A stretch of DNA of 64,000 bases from Bursaphelenchus xylophilus (GCA_904066235.2 CAJFCV020000001.1:14689291-14753290), one strand, 5' to 3'. Shown: positions 1-15,700, counted from the stretch's first letter. Notes: generated by a model from the letters alone, not told the origin. Made by a program: numbers and translations.

Positions 1-149
1 AAAAATGGCGAAAATTTGAAATTTTTTAAAAAATTTTTGGGATTTTTAAAGATAAGGCTAAAATGAGAGTTTTTTGGCGAAATTTTTGTTTTTTTTTTGA
101 TTAATGAGTAAGAATAAAGTGTAATAAAGCTAATGAACACAATTTCCAG

Positions 150-1745
150 ACACTTCTTCCACTACATTCCGCAGTCGGAGCCCTCGAACAACTCCACCAA
201 GGACCAGTCGCACGGCCTGTTCATCAACCAGCCGAACGGCGTGACCACGGCCACCGCCGTCGCCCACAAGACCGCCATCCCGCTGGACGGCCCCCCAACC
301 ACGCCCTCCTCCTCGGTCCCCCCTTACGCCGCCACGCCCTCGACTTCGGCGGCCCCGCCCCACTCCCACCAAACCCAACAAACGCAACAAGTCTACGTCC
401 AACAAACCACCCCCGCCACCACACAAGTCGTACAAGTCATCAACGGCTCCAGTTTGTCCATCAACGGCTCCTCCGTCGCCTACCTGAACAGCTCCACCCC
501 GTATCAGGTGATCGTCAATCACCAGCCCCAAACCATCCAAGCCCAGCCCGGACAACAAATCGTCGTACAACATGCGGTCCCCTCATCAAGCCAACAACAT
601 ATTGTTGTCCATGGAGCCCAACCCCAGCAACTCCAACCCGGCCAATATCAGATCCATCATGGCCAGGTTCAACAGCCCCAAACCTCCACTTATCAGAACA
701 CCGTGGTAACGGCGGCACCAAAACCTGAGCCTTTGTTTGTCCCACCACCCAACTCGATAAAGGTCAAGAGGGTCCTACATTCGATGACCTATTATAAGTA
801 AGTGATGTCTAGTGTAATATAAAAAAGTTGGGGAATAGAGCTGAAATTGAGAATAAAAATAAGGAAAGGCCTGTGAATTATGGAAAAAGAAAGAAAATCG
901 GGAAATTTTTGGAAAAACTGGGATTTTTTGAGGTCGGGGTGTCTAGTGTAATATAAAAAAGTTGGGGAATAGAGCTGAAATTGAGAGAATAGAGGGGGAG
1001 TGGAATGTAAAATACGGATTCGAGAGATTTTCTCTTAAATTTCAGGGAAATATGGATTTTTTTAGGTTTAGGTGTCTAGTGTAATATAAAAAAGTTGGGG
1101 AATAGAGCTGAAATTGAGAATATAGAGGGAGAGGGGGATGTAAAATACGGATTCGAGAGATTTTCTCTTAAATTTCAGGGAAATATGGATTTTTTTAGGT
1201 TTAGGTGTCTAGTGTAATATAAAAAAGTTGGGGAAATGAACTGAAATTTAGAATAAAAATAAGAAAGGGCTGTGAATTATGGAAAAGAAAAAAATCGCGA
1301 AATTTTTGGAAAAACTGGGATTTTTTGAGCTTGGATTGCCTAGTGTAATATAGGCTCAAAAATAGTCAAGGCTCTGGTTAACTGAGTTGAAATTCGGGGA
1401 AAGCAGATAAAAAGGGATGTAAAATATGATTCTTGCACCTGTTTTGGATTTTTGAAAATTTGCTTGGATTTTTTGTCATCAGATCTCTAGTGTAATATAA
1501 GGTCAAACGTAGGCAAAGATAAGGCTAGATTGAGACGAAATTTGATTACTAGAAGTTTTATGAGGTGTAAAATGATTATCCAAAATATTTTTTTGATTTG
1601 AAACTAAGCAACAATTGTTTTCAGATACGTGGAATCGATGAATAAAGTAAGGGCAAACCGGGTAAATGGACATGAACGACCGCCGAAAATACGCTCGGAT
1701 CAACGGAAAGCATTCTTGGCGTTATTGGGAAGGGTAAGGAAGAGT

Positions 1746-1776
<31 letters not shown>

Positions 1777-1994
1777 GAGAAAAATAGGGGAAATTGCCTA
1801 AATTAATGTAATTTTTAATATTTTTTTTACTTTCCTTGAGTAAATTTTGGATAAAAATTAATTTTGGACAAGTTTAGGACGAGAACCAACGACTCCGAGA
1901 CGACGAAATGTCCCGCGCCATCCACCGACTCCGCAACGATCTCCTGGAAAGCGTCTCCAACATCCAAGCGGTGGAATACATGCTCGACCCATAA
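150..1994 (+). CDS. pbrm-1: Polybromo-1 (PBAF subunit), 3' end of gene; exons 150-797, 1625-1733, 1878-1994
   Basis: The window opens inside an intron. An acceptor (AATTTCCAG) precedes position 150, and three exons join in phase to a TAA at 1992-1994. The first exon encodes a long low-complexity Q/P/T/S/V-rich stretch. The last 70 or so residues are ordered: HSMTYYKYVESMNKVRA, then ALLGR, then AIHRLRNDLLESVSNIQAVE at the end. This C-terminal block resembles, from memory, the tail that follows the HMG box of animal PBRM1/BAF180, where a Y-x-x-Y-I-E-G-L segment and a final W-R-L-R-D-L-M-L-x-D-T-L-N-I-R segment occur. PBRM1 is the bromodomain, chromatin-reading subunit of the PBAF SWI/SNF remodeller in the nucleus. 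Bromodomains, BAH and HMG domains would lie upstream of this window. An AATAAA poly(A) signal sits at 2141-2146. The family call rests on this short tail, so it is good but not certain. Confidence 0.7.
798..1624 (+). repeat. Tandem repeat of about 133 bp filling the penultimate pbrm-1 intron
   Basis: Six units, each beginning with TCTAGTGTAATATAA or a close variant, start near 807, 941, 1074, 1207, 1338 and 1485, a spacing of 131-147 bases. Between the starts, blocks such as AAAAAGTTGGGGAATAGAGC recur, well conserved in the first four units and decayed in the last two. The array lies wholly inside the intron (donor GTAAGTG at 798, acceptor TTTTCAG ending at 1624). Confidence 0.9.
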
Positions 1995-2473
1995 CTCGTC
2001 CATTCCATTCGTAACATTCACTTGTTCTAATAGCATCTAAATAACCATTGTATCATACCAAGGTTCATCGGGGATCTCATTTTTCAAAAAAATTTCTCGT
2101 TTCTTTGCCGACTTTTTTTTGTTATTAATATAAATTTAGAAATAAATTAATGACAAAATGAATCATGTGCGGGAGTTATGAGGCTGTGAAAACGATTTTT
2201 GAAAGGATTTGTCGTGAACTGTTTTTTGATTTTCTGAAAATTCATCATTTTCGGCCAAGAAAAAACATTTCCCGACGAAGAGAGAAACTTGACACAACTG
2301 GGGGGTTTTGGGTCAAGTGTTGCACTATCTGCAAAAATCAAGCTGGCTGCATTTCAGCGTCAATGTAACAGACAAAATTTACTCCCATTAGACAAAAATA
2401 TAACAAATCCACTATACACATCCTCCTTTATCAACTACTGAACAATAAACAACAAAAACAACCTAAATTTATA

Positions 2474-3372
2474 TTATCGATGATAAGTTTTTGGCCGCCG
2501 AATATTGGGAAGATTTTGCAGATGGATCTTTGCCAATTTGAGTTGCTTGATCCGTCTAGCCTGTTCGTTTCGTCGGTTTTGCAAGGCCCTCCAATACAGC
2601 CATCCGTGTTCTTCGGGGTTCATTTCTTCCAGAGGTAGGGGATCAGCCAAATTCAATTTGAACAGCCATTCTGGATACTCCGAGTCAGGAAGAATTTTTG
2701 GTCCTGGTTCTTCGCCTGCAAAAGTGTGATTAATATCATAAACAAAGCGAGGAATTACAGTATCTGATAAGAAGATTTCAAAAATATTTCAAAATCTCCT
2801 CGAACAAAGCGAAAACAGCTGGAAACTTTCGAAATCCCTCAAACTAGAACATAAACTAGCGTCAAACAATGTGTTGACCATGTGGAGACATTGCCGGATT
2901 ATTGCGAAATCTTGCTTTGCGCATTCCGGAAGAGTCTTATATAAACCATGGTCCAAGAACAGATGCCCTCAGAACTTCCTTCCTTTTTATGTTTGTTGAC
3001 CCCGTTTAGCGTTCAGTTTATTCCCCCTACATTCTTCCTTCTCTACGATTTCTTTTGCTTCCTCTGGTTAGCCGTTTCCTAACATTTTGACTTACCTTCC
3101 ACTAGATAGTTGATACAGACGTGTTTTGCCAATTTCTCGGCATCAGTATCTACAAAACTTTTGTCCTCCTTCGCGGCAACGATCTTCTTGCCAACAGCTT
3201 GTCCTCGAATGGAAATGGAAGCTAAAATCAACGGAATTTACAGAGGATTCCCCGATTTTATGTTAGCCATGAAGTCCACGATCTAAACCAAGAAAAAGTC
3301 GGACAAAAAGTACTTACGGATGCTGAATCTCGGCCTGAGGAGCTGGCTGGTTGTTTGAAGGAACTTATTCAT
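2474..3372 (-). CDS. mrpl-54: Mitochondrial large-subunit ribosomal protein mL54; exons 3318-3372, 3096-3221, 2474-2715
   Basis: Three minus-strand exons join in phase to 140 residues plus stop. The start is the ATG at 3372, giving [16 protein letters not shown], an Arg-rich, acid-free N-terminus typical of a mitochondrial targeting peptide. Exon 2 contains [20 protein letters not shown] and exon 3 contains [16 protein letters not shown] followed by a basic tail ([15 protein letters not shown]). The D-S-E-Y-P-E-W-L signature and the W-R basic C-terminus are hallmarks of the mL54 (MRPL54) family, and the length matches it. The protein would be part of the mitochondrial 39S ribosomal subunit. 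The gene is convergent with pbrm-1 and divergent from elongation factor 2. Splice sites are GTAAGT/TTTTAG and GTAAG/TTTGCAG on the minus strand. The second intron (2716-3095) is long for this gene and shows nothing recognisable. Confidence 0.88.
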
Positions 3373-4214
3373 CTAGCTGCTTCAAGAAAATGCGCGGATA
3401 CATGCAAAGATCAGAAAAAATTCCGTAAAAGAAAAGACTTGTCCCAACCTTCTAGCGAGTCAACTGTTCCTTCCCGGTAGGATCTCGGCATTTCCTTGAA
3501 AAGGAGTGTGGTTTACATTGACAGGTGGACGGAATACCGGGAGGTTGACATTAGCAACGAGAGAAGGTTATCTTTGACCTTTTGTTAATCGTTCGCAACT
3601 TTTTTGATGAGGAAGACGCTCTAAAAACCCTTAATTTTATGCAAAATGGTTAATATTTTGATGTCTAAACTGTGTAAAAGAATGTATTCTAGTATTGTTG
3701 TATTCTAAATTATTGTTTCTATCTATTTTTAGTTGTATTTATGCTGATTGATCTCTTTTGCCATCAAAAATAGGCAAAAATTTCGAAAATCGCGAAAAAT
3801 ACGATTTGAATTCCCTCCGCACCGTAACCCGGTTTGATTCGCAGTGGGTGTGGCGAAATGTTTGGGATAGGGAGCGAAGGCAATTTTTGTGAGTCGGCAA
3901 TTTCTCCACGGCCTTCTCCGATCATGTGATGTTATTGTGTTTTACTGTAATTTTGAGTCGTATTTTAGAGGTGTAAATGTAATTTTACAACTAACCGGTC
4001 GGCCTTTCGTGTTTTTGAGGCCAGTTTTTTTCGAAAGGATTTTAGGGATTTTAGGCCTTTTTTCTCCCGCAAATTTTTATTTTCTCCGGGATCTTTCGCG
4101 ATAATTGTTGTGAATTTATCTTGCTTATGATGTAGATTTACGATTTCTTGTGCTTTCAGATTCTTGGGCACCTGTTTTTCTCATTTACGTGCGAACAACC
4201 ACTGAGACGACAAG
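3373..4214. promoter_or_regulatory. Divergent upstream region shared by mL54 and elongation factor 2
   Basis: These 842 bases separate two divergent housekeeping genes and contain no coding signal. A TTTCAG at about 4155-4160, some 55 bases before the elongation factor 2 ATG, is a likely spliced-leader acceptor. No TATA box or other promoter element can be assigned with confidence. Confidence 0.5.
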
Positions 4215-7274
<3,060 letters not shown>

Positions 7275-7505
7275 ATCCTTGGTTACAATTCTGTCGATTG
7301 TTAATTTTTGTTGGTTTTTTAATATAAAACATGTTTATGATGCTCCCCTGTCATTGATTTATATTGTTGTACCCATTGGATCATAAACATAATCATACTA
7401 ATCAATGTCTACATGTTTTTTATAATTTAGGGGTTTATTTACTGGGACTAGTGATTTTTGAAAGTTAGTGTTTATTATTAGGGTAAATACGAATATAAGG
7501 TGGAA

Positions 7506-8187
7506 TTAGGTGACCTTTCTGGAAGACTCGGTACTCTTTTGTCGCTTCAACCTCTCCCTTTCCTTCTTGGCGGCCTCCCGTCGCTGTTGTTCGGCCTGGG
7601 CCCTCTCTCTGGCCTCCTCTTCCAGCTGATAAAAGGCTTCTCCCACTTGGCGACAGAGCTGATCCGCGATCCTCTCGTCGCCGGTTTGAAACAAATGCGC
7701 CAAACCATGATCACTGCCATTCAATTGCTCCAAAATTACGAGATTTATGAGTCCATCATGGTCGGCATCAAAGCAGATGCACTGAATTAACTTGTGCATA
7801 GCCAATCTTTGCGTGCAGTGGTTACTTTTTGGGTTCACGAACTTGACCCCAAGTGTGGAGACGTGAATCTTCAACGGAACGGTCTTTTTGTTGGCTGTTC
7901 GAGGCAGCTCGCCTGGAATTGATATTATTTTAGAGGGTCGTTGACTTCAAGTTGCCTAGTGTAATATAATTTTTGGTCAGAAAAAATTTGGAATCGATTC
8001 TAAACTCACCGGTAATTTGCGCACAGTCGATCTGGTCGATAATCTGCTCTTCCAATGATCTAGTCCAGTCATTTTGACTGCTCGAAGTACTCGGTCCACC
8101 GGTCGAAGGTTCGGCCGTTTGGGTAAAAACCTTGATTACCCCGAGGTAATCAAGCGTTGGGATGTCATCCGAGCGGACTGTAGACAT
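7506..8187 (-). CDS. PTB/PID-domain protein resembling ICAP1 (integrin beta-1 binding protein 1); exons 8010-8187, 7506-7912
   Basis: Two exons join in phase (G|GC) to 194 residues. Residues about 12-150 look like a phosphotyrosine-binding fold: a first strand YLGVIKV, a helix with EEQIIDQIDCAQITG, then PLKIHVSTLGVKFVN, the conserved H-KLIQCICFD segment and a C-terminal helix (IADQLCRQVGEAFYQL). The order and spacing match ICAP1-type PTB domains, in which the I-D-x-A-Q motif is characteristic. ICAP1 proteins bind the NPxY tail of beta-integrin and KRIT1. After the domain the protein ends in a highly charged E/R/K/Q helix (residues 150-185), likely coiled coil. The gene is convergent with elongation factor 2. 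The single intron contains CTAGTGTAATATAA in antisense orientation at 7955-7969. Other PTB families (Dab, CED-6) are possible; PTB fold confidence is higher than the ICAP1 assignment. Confidence 0.7.
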
Positions 8188-8882
8188 ATTTTAATAGCAG
8201 TATTTTACTTTTTGAGCTTTTATTCGACGAAAAACGCTAATTTTTGTCTAAAATCAGATGAAAATCGAAAAATTTTGGTGAAATAGGGGGTAAATTGGAA
8301 TAAAATGGAAAGATCAGAGTAGAATAGGTCTGTTACATCCGATAATGATGATTTACCAGTAAATTAAGGTCGTATTTTAGTGAAAATTCAAAAAATTTCA
8401 ACGGATTTCGGGGAGAATTTTCGATAGGAAAGGTCTCAAAAAGAAGACCGCGCCCTGATAAGGCGTGATCACTTCTTCCGAACGGACGAATTTCTCTTTT
8501 CTTTTTCTCTCGCTGATTTTCACGTTCTCCAGGGGTTTGAAAAAAAAATATTTTTTTTTGTGGTTTGTGATAAAAATTTTTTCTGATCGTTGAGTGCTGG
8601 TAGTACGGTAGAATAAGGTAAAAATTTAAATCCTGAATTAATTTTGGGGGACGTTTTCAGTTTTTAGGACGAATTAAAGGAGTCATGATGACGGATTTTC
8701 TGGATTTTTTTTGATGACAAAATATTTTTGTTGTAAAAAGTTTAGTTCCAAAAAAAAGCGAAGGACAATGGTGTCAGTGAAAAAAATTTTTATAAGTGTT
8801 TTCTTTGGTTTCCATCGAGAAATTGGCATATTTTTTTGATTTTTCCCCGTCGCGGAGGATTGGGGAAAAAGACATGCAAATT
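8188..8882. other. Intergenic AT-rich sequence
   Basis: No supported gene. Homopolymer-rich DNA upstream of the PTB gene and left of a palindromic repeat; a CT-rich tract lies at 8488-8515. Confidence 0.5.
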
Positions 8883-9559
8883 GCAAATTAATGACAGACT
8901 AGTTAGAGGGAGAATTCGGACAAAAAATTATATAAAATACGAGTTCGTCAGCGAGAAATCGGGGGAAATCGAAGGAACCCGGAGAGAACGGGAGCGAATG
9001 GGGAAAAAGACAATTGGCTAAACTGAAAAGTATTATTTTGCTTCGATGCAAGTGTTGAAATTAGGATAGCCGATGGCGCTGATTTCGAAAATGACATTCA
9101 TTTTTTTGATCGTTACTTTTTTCCTTAAGTAGTACTGTAAAGTAGTAATTTTTTGATTTTTTTTCATAAATACTCGATTTGGGGGTTTTCGATGGCGCTG
9201 ATTTCGAAAATCTTATTTATTTTTTTTTCTGATTTGAGATCAGCTCCATCGAAAACCCCTAAATCGAGTGTTCGTGAAAAAAATTCAAAAAATTACTGCT
9301 TTACAGTACTACCTAAGGAAAAAAGTAACGATTAAAAAAAATGAATGTCATTTTCGAAATCAGCGCCATCGGTTATCCTAATTTCGACACTTACATGGAA
9401 GCGAAATAACACTTTTCAATTTCCCCAATTGTCTTTTTCCCCATTCGCTCCCGTTTTCCCCGAGTTCCTTCGATTTCCCCCGATTTCTCGCTGATGAATT
9501 CATATTTTATACAATTTTTTGTCCGAATTCACCCTCGAACTAGTCTGTCAGTAATTTGC
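8883..9559. repeat. Palindromic foldback element, 677 bp
   Basis: The left end GCAAATTAATGACAGACTAG is mirrored by CTAGTCTGTCAGTAATTTGC at the right end. The arms stay complementary inward through GATGGCGCTGATTTCGAAAA, with a centre near 9215. It encodes no protein. The same internal block recurs inverted in the element at 55786-56926 and once at about 48787-48804, so this is a repeat family. Confidence 0.9.
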
Positions 9560-9754
9560 TTACTATTCCGTGCCGTCTAAACATCGTTGCTCCCCGAAAT
9601 TTGAATTGTTTTTCTATTTTTTCCAAGTTTTCCCCCTTTTTTCCTAGTTTTTTTGCTTACAAATTTGCAACCTACCAAATTTTCTGCCCGATTTTGATTG
9701 CCAAGTACTCTGCGACTAAGCCGTTTCAATTTCAGCCCCACTTCCCTTGCGACG

Positions 9755-12700
9755 ATGGCGGGCGTCGCGGGGAAACGGTGCTCCGCCTTCCGGACCTTCA
9801 CCGACTCCCTCACCAGGTCGGAAAAGAAGCGGATCTGCCTCCAGATCAACAAGGAGTACGGGATCTTGAGCAACCTGCTGTTCGGCAATTATTTCCCCAC
9901 CAGTCTGGACCACAGCTTCGTTGCCGGACAGCCAAAAAGCCGGAGAAATCCGATACGAATTCTTCAGAAATTCATCCAAAAGGAAGACGGAGTATATCGC
10001 GATTTGAACGTCAAATATTATGACATGGTTGTGACGCTGTGTAATTTTCTCAATGGACAAATTCCAGGTGAGATTACTGTGTTTTTGCTCTTTTTTTTGG
10101 GGTATTTTGGCGGAGGGCAAGAGTTGACCCAAGACTGGGAAAATGGAAAATTTGGATTTCAAATGGTTACCCAATGGTTTCAAAATGGTTGATTATAACC
10201 GGAAAATAATTCCAATTGCTATTTTGAACTATTTTACAAAAGTTTCATCACTTTGCGTCACGAAGAAAGGCTTGTCTCAAAAATTTTAATGGGTCAAGTT
10301 TTGCTCTCAATTCCAGCTCGGAAATATCACGAAAGGTTTTTGAGGTGTACTGTAAAGCTTGTTGCTCATTAATTTTTGTCATTTCGCCAAATACGACAGC
10401 TCTTACGTTGTTAAAAAAATTGGGTCAAGTCTTTCCCTCGTAATTTTTTTTGCTAGAGTGCTTATCAAAGCGCTAAAATTTCAAATTTCAGATGACTTTA
10501 AGGAGGACGCTAAACGACTTGAGAACAGAATCACATACTTGGACCTAGTCCGATACACTCAATTCTCACCCGTCCGCGCTCGAGTCATCATCCGAAAAAT
10601 CGCGAGTTTAGGAAGACCGGATGACCCAAAAACTATCGAAGAATTAATGGTAGGCGGTTTAAAATACGATGTGTCGAATTTTTTCCTTATTTAGTGTGAC
10701 AGCAAAATTTTCCCGACGGAAGTTCTGGTGGCTATGACAATATTCCGAAAATACGTGATTGATAACAAATTGGATGGACATTTTGACGCCACTTGGTCTG
10801 TAGAGCAATATAATGGCACTGCGACTCCGACTGAAGACCAAAACAAAGCGTATTTTAAGTTGTAAGTGGGTTTTGGGCGATTTTTTTATATTGTAGTAGA
10901 GGCGAAGTGTAATATGTCGAAATTTATTGGGTTTTGAAGGGAATAAGAGGGCAAAATGAGTTGGCAGGGCGTGAAATGGCTTGTAGATTGATTTATAAAA
11001 TTTGGCGTAAATTATGGTGACATTTTATACGATAGATTTGTGTTTTTCCGGCTGGTGGGGAAATAGTTGATATCTTTAAAAGTAATGGTTGGATTTTTAT
11101 GGATCTTGGTGAAAATGTTAGTAATGAGTGCCTTTAAAAGTTTTTAAAACGATTTTTAAATTACGCCCTTAGGGCTTGAGATATACGCATTTTTCATAAA
11201 TATTGTAATTGATGTCTAAAGTAAGGTAAGATCAAAAATAAATTTTTGAAATTGCCGTTTCGAGTAGCGTTGACTTCTCATCTATCATCCGTAAAATAAA
11301 AATCGCCGTATTCGATATGATAATATAAGAGTGAAGATATAAGAACGCAAGAGCCATTTTCAAAAAGCACCCTAAATTTGCTCACTTTTTGGCTCGCAGG
11401 CGATTCTTTCATTTTGCTCACCGAAACGGCGAGCAAATCTTTCGCGGCGAGCAATTTTACAATTCCGCTCGCCGCGGCGAGCAATTTTCTAATTTCGCCT
11501 GCCGCGGCAGGCTAGGGAAAGACTTGGCTTTGAGCCAAGTCTTTCCCCTTGGGTGGCTCTTCCTCCCAAAATTTTTTTTGTCAAGATTAAAGTACGTGTC
11601 TCACCAAGCCAGAGAATGTTTTTTCCTCCAACAGCTAAGTTTTTCGCGGCGGGACGCGCGTCCAATGGGCGTGCCACTAAAAATAAAAATATTTTCTCGA
11701 AGAAAATTGATGTTCTATTGTAAAATGATGTTTGAGTGGACTTTTTACAGAGGTAAGTTAGATTTTCCACCTATTGGAGCTTGAAAATGGTATAATAGTT
11801 CTTAGTTGTCCTATTTTCCCTTAGTTTACGCAATATTACACGATTTTTCGGACAGATCAAGATTGACTATGGAGAATTTTAGTTTTTTTTGTTGTAATTG
11901 CAGGAGTATACGCAAAATCGTCCATCCCGAGACCGGAGTCACCTCCAAGTTCATGAATACCTTCACCGTCGATGTTTTTTGAAGTGATCGGCATGTTGTT
12001 TTAGACCATTATTTCATTGTTTATTTAGATTTTTGGGCAAATGTTTGAATTTATTACTGCTAGAGCCTCTAGCATCGCCCAGTTGAAGATTGCCACACCC
12101 TCTCCACGCGGAATCTTGATTTCGGTCCGTCTGATCTTGCCCGGAGAAGATAGGACATGAAGAATGTTTCCGAAGAAACCAAGCCATCACCAAGTACACC
12201 TCTTCCATGGAAAATGGATTGGCCTCCTGGCTTCACATTACTGATCCCAAACGGCCCTCTTTAGGGCCACATATTACACTGGATATTTTTTACGCTGTTT
12301 TTAATGTTTTAGGTAAAAATAAATATGTTTTTTTCGAATTGATCATTTAGGTGGTTTGGAGCTTATGATAAAGGATTCTCGACGAGTTCTTTCATGTTTT
12401 CGAATCGTATTTGCCAAGACTAACTTCTATAATCCACTAAAAGACGAACTCTTTATTTACGTTCAAAGCATCAAGATCAAAGAAATGTGGCCCTAAAGAG
12501 GGCCGTTTGGGATCAGTAGTATGTGAAGCCACGAGGCCAATCCATTTTCCATGGAAGAGGTGTACTTGGTGATGGCTTGGTTTCTTCGGAAACATTCTTC
12601 ATGTCCTATCTTCTCCGGGCAAGATCAGACGGACCGAAATCAAGATTCCGCGTGGAGAGGGTGTGGCAATCTTCAACTGGGCGATGCGAGAGGCTCTAGC

Positions 12701-15700
12701 AGTAATAAATTCAAACATTTGCCCAAAAATCTAAATAAACAATGAAATAATGGTCTAAAACAACATACCGATCACTTCAAAAAACATCGACGGTGAAGGT
12801 ATTCATGAACTTGGAGGTGACTCCGGTCTCGGGATGGACGATTTTGCGTATACTCCTGCAATTACAACAAAAAAAACTAAAATTCTCCATAGTCAATCTT
12901 GATCTGTCCGAAAAATCGTGTAATATTGCGTAAACTAAGGGAAAATAGGACAACTAAGAACTATTATACCATTTTCAAGCTCCAATAGGTGGAAAATCTA
13001 ACTTACCTCTGTAAAAAGTCCACTCAAACATCATTTTACAATAGAACATCAATTTTCTTCGAGAAAATATTTTTATTTTTAGTGGCACGCCCATTGGACG
13101 CGCGTCCCGCCGCGAAAAACTTAGCTGTTGGAGGAAAAAACATTCTCTGGCTTGGTGAGACACGTACTTTAATATAAATTTCTTTATGGTGTAATCTATA
13201 TGCATCGACAGGACAATAACTCCAAAAGTAAGTTAAATTATCCCTCTTTCTAAATATGACATGATTTTTTGCATTACATAAGCTTATCCTGGCGCATTTA
13301 GCCATTGTTGTAGGTATACAAATTTAGCTGAATGCTGTTCGTTCTTGCGATTCCATGAACGAAATTTGAGAGATTCCCCGCAAAAGAACCGGCGTCGGGC
13401 CTTCTTCGTGCCAGAATTGTTTCAGCATGAAAGGATTTTTTTGTTGCTTCGATTTTCGATATTACACTAGGTACTTTTATCAAGTTGCAGGCAAAATCTA
13501 ATGTTTTTTTAAGTTTAAACCCGAATCTACAAAGGTGAGTCATTACTAAACCGTCCCCAACATAAATATTCTTTCAAACCCGGGTTTGGGATGTTTTAGG
13601 GCCTAAGTGATCAAGTACGTGGATCTAAAAAAAGTCTCAAATACCTCTCATACTGTTCTAAACATGCTTTAGATCGACCAGATACCTTTGAAATATGGTT
13701 TGCGAAGTATTCATACGCATCTATGGCCGCGGATACATCAAAATTGTTCCATACCTAAAATCGGGAAAAAATCAAAAACGTAAAAAGTGTAATATCGAAA
13801 ATCGAAGCAACAAAAAAATCCTTTCGTGCTGAAACAATTCTGGCACGAAGAAGGCCCGACGCCGGTTCTTTTGCGGGGAATCTGTCAAATTTCGTTCATG
13901 GAATTGCAAGAACGAACAGCATTCAGCTAAATTTGTATACCTACAACAATGGCTAAATGCGCCAGGATAAGCTTATGTAATGCAAAAAATCATGGCATAT
14001 TTAGAAAGACCCTTTATTTAACTTACTTTTGGAGTTATTGTCCTGTCGATGCATGCAGATTACACCATAAAGAAATTTATATTAATCTTGACAAAAAAAA
14101 TTTTGGGAGGAAGAGCCACCCAAGGGGAAAGACTTGGCTCAAAGCCAAGTCTTTCCCTAGCCTGCCGCGGCAGGCGAAATTAGAAAATTGCTCGCCGCGG
14201 CGAGCGGAATTGTAAAATTGCTCGCCGCTTCCGCGGCGGCGAGCGTTTTGAAAATTTTGCTCGCCGTTTCGGTGAGCAAAATGAAAGAATCGCCTGCGAG
14301 CCAAAAAGTGAGCAAATTTAGGGTGCTTTTTGAAAATGGCTCTTGCGTTCTTATATCTTCACTCTTATATGGAAAAAATTGATTTTTTTTAGAATTTCGT
14401 CTACCCAAACCCGTCTTTCCGAAACCCTCCAAATATACCACGAAATTCGAACTTTTTTGGCCACGAAAGACGACACGATGGGACAGATCAGAGCCGAATC
14501 GAACCCTCAAACAGCGGAATTCGAATCCAAACGTCTCAAAGACAAGGTCCATCGGCTGATTTTGGCCGCCGAAAACGCGAAAAAACAGTACGAAGAAGCC
14601 GTGGAAATGATGAAAACGTTCGAAGACTACGATCAAGAACGCGTTGAAGGTAATGATTTGATTTTTTCAGCGATTTTTTTTGAAATTTGAGAAATTTTTC
14701 GAAACTTTTTTTTCGTATTTTAGATATTTCAAACCTGCTGAAAAACGCTGCAATTGATGACGAGTTGTCGAGGAGTGTTATCCCGGAGCGATTATTCATC
14801 AACCGCCGAAATCTTTGGTCGTTTGCCGCAGGCGACGAGCTTTTCGCGGAAGACACGAAAACCGTGGAAGAAGTGGACCGAGCCGACGTAAAAGCCGTCC
14901 TATTCGACGAGAATTTTATGCAACAGTATGAAGGAGTCGATATTAATGAGCTCCCGCCAGCACGTCGAGAGGAGACTGAGACTGAAGAAGAAACGTCCGA
15001 AAATCAAGAACTATTTGAAACGAAGCGAAAAAAGTAAGTGTTACCAAAAAATTGAGGGCTTTTGTGAAGTTGAGAAGGCAGAATATGACCCTGTTTTCTT
15101 CGTTATGTGTTTTGGGACCTTTACTTTTTGATTTCACACCTTTTCAAAGCCAATAAAACGAAAAATTTGAGTCTCGCCACGAATTTTTGGCATTCCGTTT
15201 TAACCCCCCAAATTTATAGAATAGAGGGCTAGGAGATGTCAGAAGACTTGAACAAATGAATTTTGGCGAAAAATCAGCTTTTCCGGAATATAAATTAGGC
15301 TGGCTGGCTCTCGAAACGAAAGTTTGGCATTGTGTTTTAGGAGCTGGAAAGGGCCCAAAAATAAAATATAGGCTAGTAGAAAGCAATTATCTTATATATT
15401 GTAAAATTTTACAACTTTTGAAGAATTATGACATCGAATTTGGGTCCCACCACGAAAATTGGAATTATCCCGAAAGCAACGGAAAGGCTGGGAATTTGAA
15501 TTTTCTTAGCCAGAAGTCATATCAGAGTGCTGTCAAAATTGTTTTCGAGTTTTTTTACATCGCATTTTTTAGCTTTACAGCAACTTTTTTCCCCGGAAAT
15601 AAAAAAATTTCCAATTTTCAGAACCCGCGCCCCCGCCAAAGCCTACAACAAAAAAGACAAGTTGGACGCGCTGATCGGGCCGGATGTACCAAGCACAAGT

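Larger units (their letters stand above)
11323..14371. repeat. Nested 3-kb palindrome inside intron 3 of the large gene
   Basis: Outer arms pair at both ends: TATAAGAGTGAAGATATAAG at the left and its complement at the right. They continue through GC-rich blocks (GCTCGCCGCGGCGAGC, CCTGCCGCGGCAGG) to CTTTGAGCCAAGTCTTTCCC. Between the arms lie two separate palindromes side by side: 11588-13172 (centre about 12380) and 13171-14086 (centre about 13628). The structure implies insertion of one foldback unit into another, or capture of genomic DNA followed by inverted duplication. Confidence 0.9.

Noticed and set aside
130..573. 147-residue Gly/Arg-rich minus-strand frame at the window start
   Set aside because: Antisense shadow of the Q/P-rich pbrm-1 exon.
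11904..11982. Use of the stretch ending DVF-stop as the last exon of the large gene
   Set aside because: It splices in phase (TT|G), but the sequence is histone H2B and is duplicated inverted at 12779-12857. The downstream exon at 14393 also joins in phase and continues the large protein, so the H2B stretch is repeat DNA in an intron.
12014..12745. Identical 64-residue frames (MEEVYLVMAWFLRK...) at 12014-12208 (-) and 12551-12745 (+)
   Set aside because: Antisense frames of the duplicated H2B pseudogene; identity comes from the palindrome.
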